NCBI GenBank assembly: GCA_030615705.1
Contig: JAUWYT010000094.1
Span: forward strand, 1 to 6,493
Origin: Chloroflexota bacterium
GTDB taxonomy: Bacteria > Chloroflexota > Anaerolineae > VGOG01
Reading direction: 5' to 3'
Length of the DNA: 6,493 nt
Below, in pieces: positions 4,931-6,493 of this stretch. Within the stretch, counting starts at the first letter, position 1; each line of letters opens with the position of its first letter. Position numbers and translations under genes: made by a program. The notes beneath the pieces were generated by a model. That model was not told the origin of the DNA, ran no database searches, and saw nothing but the letters and a program-made list of their open reading frames with translations.

Positions 4931-6493
4931 TTCTGATCCTCGATCTGGTAAACGATAAAGGAGATACTGCCATCACGCCGGTAGGCCCAATAGACACAAC
5001 GGAGCGTCAACCCCGCCTCGGAAAAAGCATCCCTCACCCCTGCGGTCAACTTCCCACTGGGGAAGACGATGTAGCGCTGGGCGTTATCTGCCTGGCGTGC
5101 ATCCTCAGTCAGCTCCTCAGGCGAAGGGTACCAGCGGAGAACCAGGGGAAAATCAAACATGTAAAAAGAGTAATGCCAGCCCAGCCAGTGGTGGTAAAGG
5201 ATAGAGCCAGCGGGAACATAATCTCGGAAATAGTCAGCTACAGCTTCGATACCATCGTAGGCTCCGTGGTCTCCGCCGATGGGATACCTGCTCCGTGCCG
5301 CCTCCAGGGCTGGCCCGGCCAATGCAGCCGCCAATAAAGCGATTACGGCAAACACTCGCAGGGCCTGCCCTAAGCGATGTCCTGATGGTTCGACAAGCTC
5401 ACCACGACGGCTTGTCGAAGGGCACCGTCGAAGGGGTGGCCGTTGAGGAGATAGGAGTTGAGCCAGCGCCCCGCTCGCCAGCCAGATGACCCTCGCCAGC
5501 AGGATTAGCAAAATAGGAACCAGGCCCAGGAGGTAGCGATCCCAGATATTGAAACTCAACACCCAGTGGCCCAATAGGAAAAGGATAACGAAGGCCGAAA
5601 GAGCGATATCGAAGAAAGTTGCTGGCTCTCCTCTCCGCCAGCCCAGATCGTAGAGCAGGAGGCAAGGCAAGCCGCCCAACAATAGGATATTGAGAAAGGG
5701 TGAAGCGGTTATGTAATTCAGGATCTCAGCCCAATCTCCAAGCCGTTCAAGCAACTGAGCCGGGTCTACGAAGGCCAGGCCACCATAGCTGATGAGGCTC
5801 TGCTCAAAGTAGTTGGGCTGCAACTGCCAGCGCAGTGAATCCCACCAGGTAACGGGAGCCATCACCGCCAAGAAGCCCAACGTGAAAAAGAGTCCCTCCC
5901 TCAAGAGAGCAGGCGTGCGGAGGTGCAGGGGTGCAGAGGGGCCGGGGAGTGGAGGTGCGGAGGTGCGGGGGTGACGAGGTACGGGGGAGCGGAGGGGCAG
6001 GGGAGAGAGTGTGAGGCGACGGGCGCCGATAACTATGGCCAGAGGCACAAAGAGAAGGCCCTGTTGCTTTGTGGCCACGGCCAACCCCAGCACGAGCCCA
6101 GACCACCCCAGCCTCCCCTTCACTGCCAAGCAGAGGGCAGCCAAAACCCAGGCCACCACCAGAGGATCGGTGAAGGCCGTAGGAGCAAAGAGGATGTTGA
6201 AGGGGGAGAGCGCCATCAGGACTGCCGCCACCATAGCCACAGATCGTCCGTAGAGTCGTGAGGCCAAACAGTAGAGAAGAGCAATGCTGGCCACGCTGCC
6301 CAGCTCGCTGGGCAGACGGGCAGCCACCTCCGAGGGGCCAAAGAGTTTGAAACAGAGGGCCAAGGCGTAAATGAAAAGGGGCGGTTTATCAACTGGGGAG
6401 TAGTTCAAGATCGGGTCGCGCCCGGTGGCGATTTGGAGGGCCCAGAAGCTGTAGAGGGCCTCGTCCTCATGGAAGCGGTTCGCGCCGATGGGA
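4927..6493 (-). CDS. ArnT/PMT-like family 39 glycosyltransferase (5' end beyond window edge)
   Basis: This is an integral membrane GT-C enzyme expected to move a sugar from a polyprenyl-phosphate donor to an envelope acceptor on the outer face; the exact substrate is unknown. The visible frame gives 521 residues and is still open at the right edge. It begins within the first extracytoplasmic loop, whose acidic motif HEDEALYSFWA (8-18, Asp10-Glu11) is the probable catalytic site. NYSPVDKPPLFIYAL (30-44) and a string of helices follow, including ATKQQGLLFVPLAIVIGA and FNIWDRYLLGLVPILLILL. A soluble C-terminal tail of about 130 residues starts near GGDHGAYDGI. A TTG at 6408 is in frame but is not the start, because the conserved motif lies before it. 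The helix preceding the motif must lie beyond the edge. Two repeat-derived inserts occur, at about 159-193 (Pro-rich) and 353-371, both between helices. The stop overlaps the YfhO-family start by GTGA. Confidence 0.87.
   Translation of the reverse strand, partial: PIGANRFHEDEALYSFWALQIATGRDPILNYSPVDKPPLFIYALALCFKLFGPSEVAARLPSELGSVASIALLYCLASRLYGRSVAMVAAVLMALSPFNILFAPTAFTDPLVVAWVLAALCLAVKGRLGWSGLVLGLAVATKQQGLLFVPLAIVIGARRLTLSPLPLRSPVPRHPRTSAPPLPGPSAPLHLRTPALLREGLFFTLGFLAVMAPVTWWDSLRWQLQPNYFEQSLISYGGLAFVDPAQLLERLGDWAEILNYITASPFLNILLLGGLPCLLLYDLGWRRGEPATFFDIALSAFVILFLLGHWVLSFNIWDRYLLGLVPILLILLARVIWLASGALAQLLSPQRPPLRRCPSTSRRGELVEPSGHRLGQALRVFAVIALLAAALAGPALEAARSRYPIGGDHGAYDGIEAVADYFRDYVPAGSILYHHWLGWHYSFYMFDFPLVLRWYPSPEELTEDARQADNAQRYIVFPSGKLTAGVRDAFSEAGLTLRCVYWAYRRDGSISFIVYQIEDQK
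5381..5435. repeat. 55-bp palindromic-core repeat, copy 2 (in the GT39 gene)
   Basis: This copy has a perfect 10-bp inverted repeat, TTCGACAAGC (5389-5398) and GCTTGTCGAA (5410-5419), around the 11-base loop TCACCACGACG. A second GTCGAAGGG module follows at 5427-5435. It is the near-identical partner of 4318-4372 in the same orientation. The gene reads it in a different frame from copy 1, giving a peptide containing TSRRGELVEPSGH, in a loop between the helix ending VIWLASGALAQLL and the one starting RVFAVIALLAA. The third minus-strand frame contains TGA, so only two of three frames could tolerate it. Confidence 0.9.
5915..6010. repeat. Degenerate 8-bp tandem repeat (about 12 units) inside the GT39 gene
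   Basis: On the plus strand, in uninterrupted 8-bp phase, the units are GTGCGGAG, GTGCAGGG, GTGCAGAG, GGGCCGGG, GAGTGGAG, GTGCGGAG, GTGCGGGG, GTGACGAG, GTACGGGG, GAGCGGAG, GGGCAGGG, GAGAGAGT, with a possible thirteenth to 6018. The consensus is GTGCGGRG. Read on the minus strand it encodes a Pro/Ser/Arg/Leu-rich stretch with 8-residue periodicity (SAPLHLRTPA-like), at about residues 159-193 of the visible protein. The stretch lies between two membrane helices. Confidence 0.88.

Noticed and set aside
6406..6408. TTG as the start of the GT39 gene
   Set aside because: The frame continues upstream through the conserved HEDEALY motif to the window edge, so the true start is outside.

Overview
The window carries five protein genes, all on the minus strand, in two blocks. 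Three housekeeping-type genes lie at low coordinates and two large membrane-protein genes fill the rest. The DNA is GC-rich, starts include TTG and GTG, and one canonical TATAAT promoter is visible. Together with GT-C and YfhO-type membrane proteins carrying short repeats inside their reading frames, this fits an environmental bacterium, perhaps Chloroflexota. That phylum guess rests on general resemblance only and is weak.

Block 1 (1-1810, read right to left) starts at a promoter and a 5'-leader hairpin (1656-1711). An AmaP/Asp23-like two-helix membrane protein follows (1075-1629), then scpB after 13 bases (549-1061). An RluB-type pseudouridine synthase overlaps scpB by one base and runs off the left edge. 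The scpB-rluB pair is a classic arrangement. An AmaP-like gene occupies the upstream slot often held by scpA.

Block 2 (1811-6493, also right to left) holds a family-39 (ArnT/PMT-like) GT-C glycosyltransferase whose 5' end lies beyond the right edge. It overlaps by GTGA with a 1039-residue YfhO-family membrane protein. Both probably act on polyprenyl-phosphate-linked sugars at the outer face of the membrane, in cell-envelope or exopolysaccharide glycosylation. Donor and acceptor cannot be read from the sequence.

The most unusual content is a set of short repeats confined to block 2 and its borders. (a) A modular element built from CCTGAGC and GTCGAAGGG modules occurs four times inside the two genes. 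Two copies of a 55-bp form are identical at 52 of 55 positions, one in each gene, and are read in different frames. Another copy is a nested 3 x 12 bp plus 3 x 12 bp expansion, and one is a minimal 19-bp form. (b) About twelve units of a degenerate 8-bp repeat encode a Pro-rich insert in the glycosyltransferase. (c) Degenerate 7-bp repeats sit at both ends of the YfhO gene in opposite orientation. All the insertions keep the frame open, and those inside the proteins fall in predicted loops between membrane helices. I saw no RNA genes, CRISPR array, transposase or convincing terminator.
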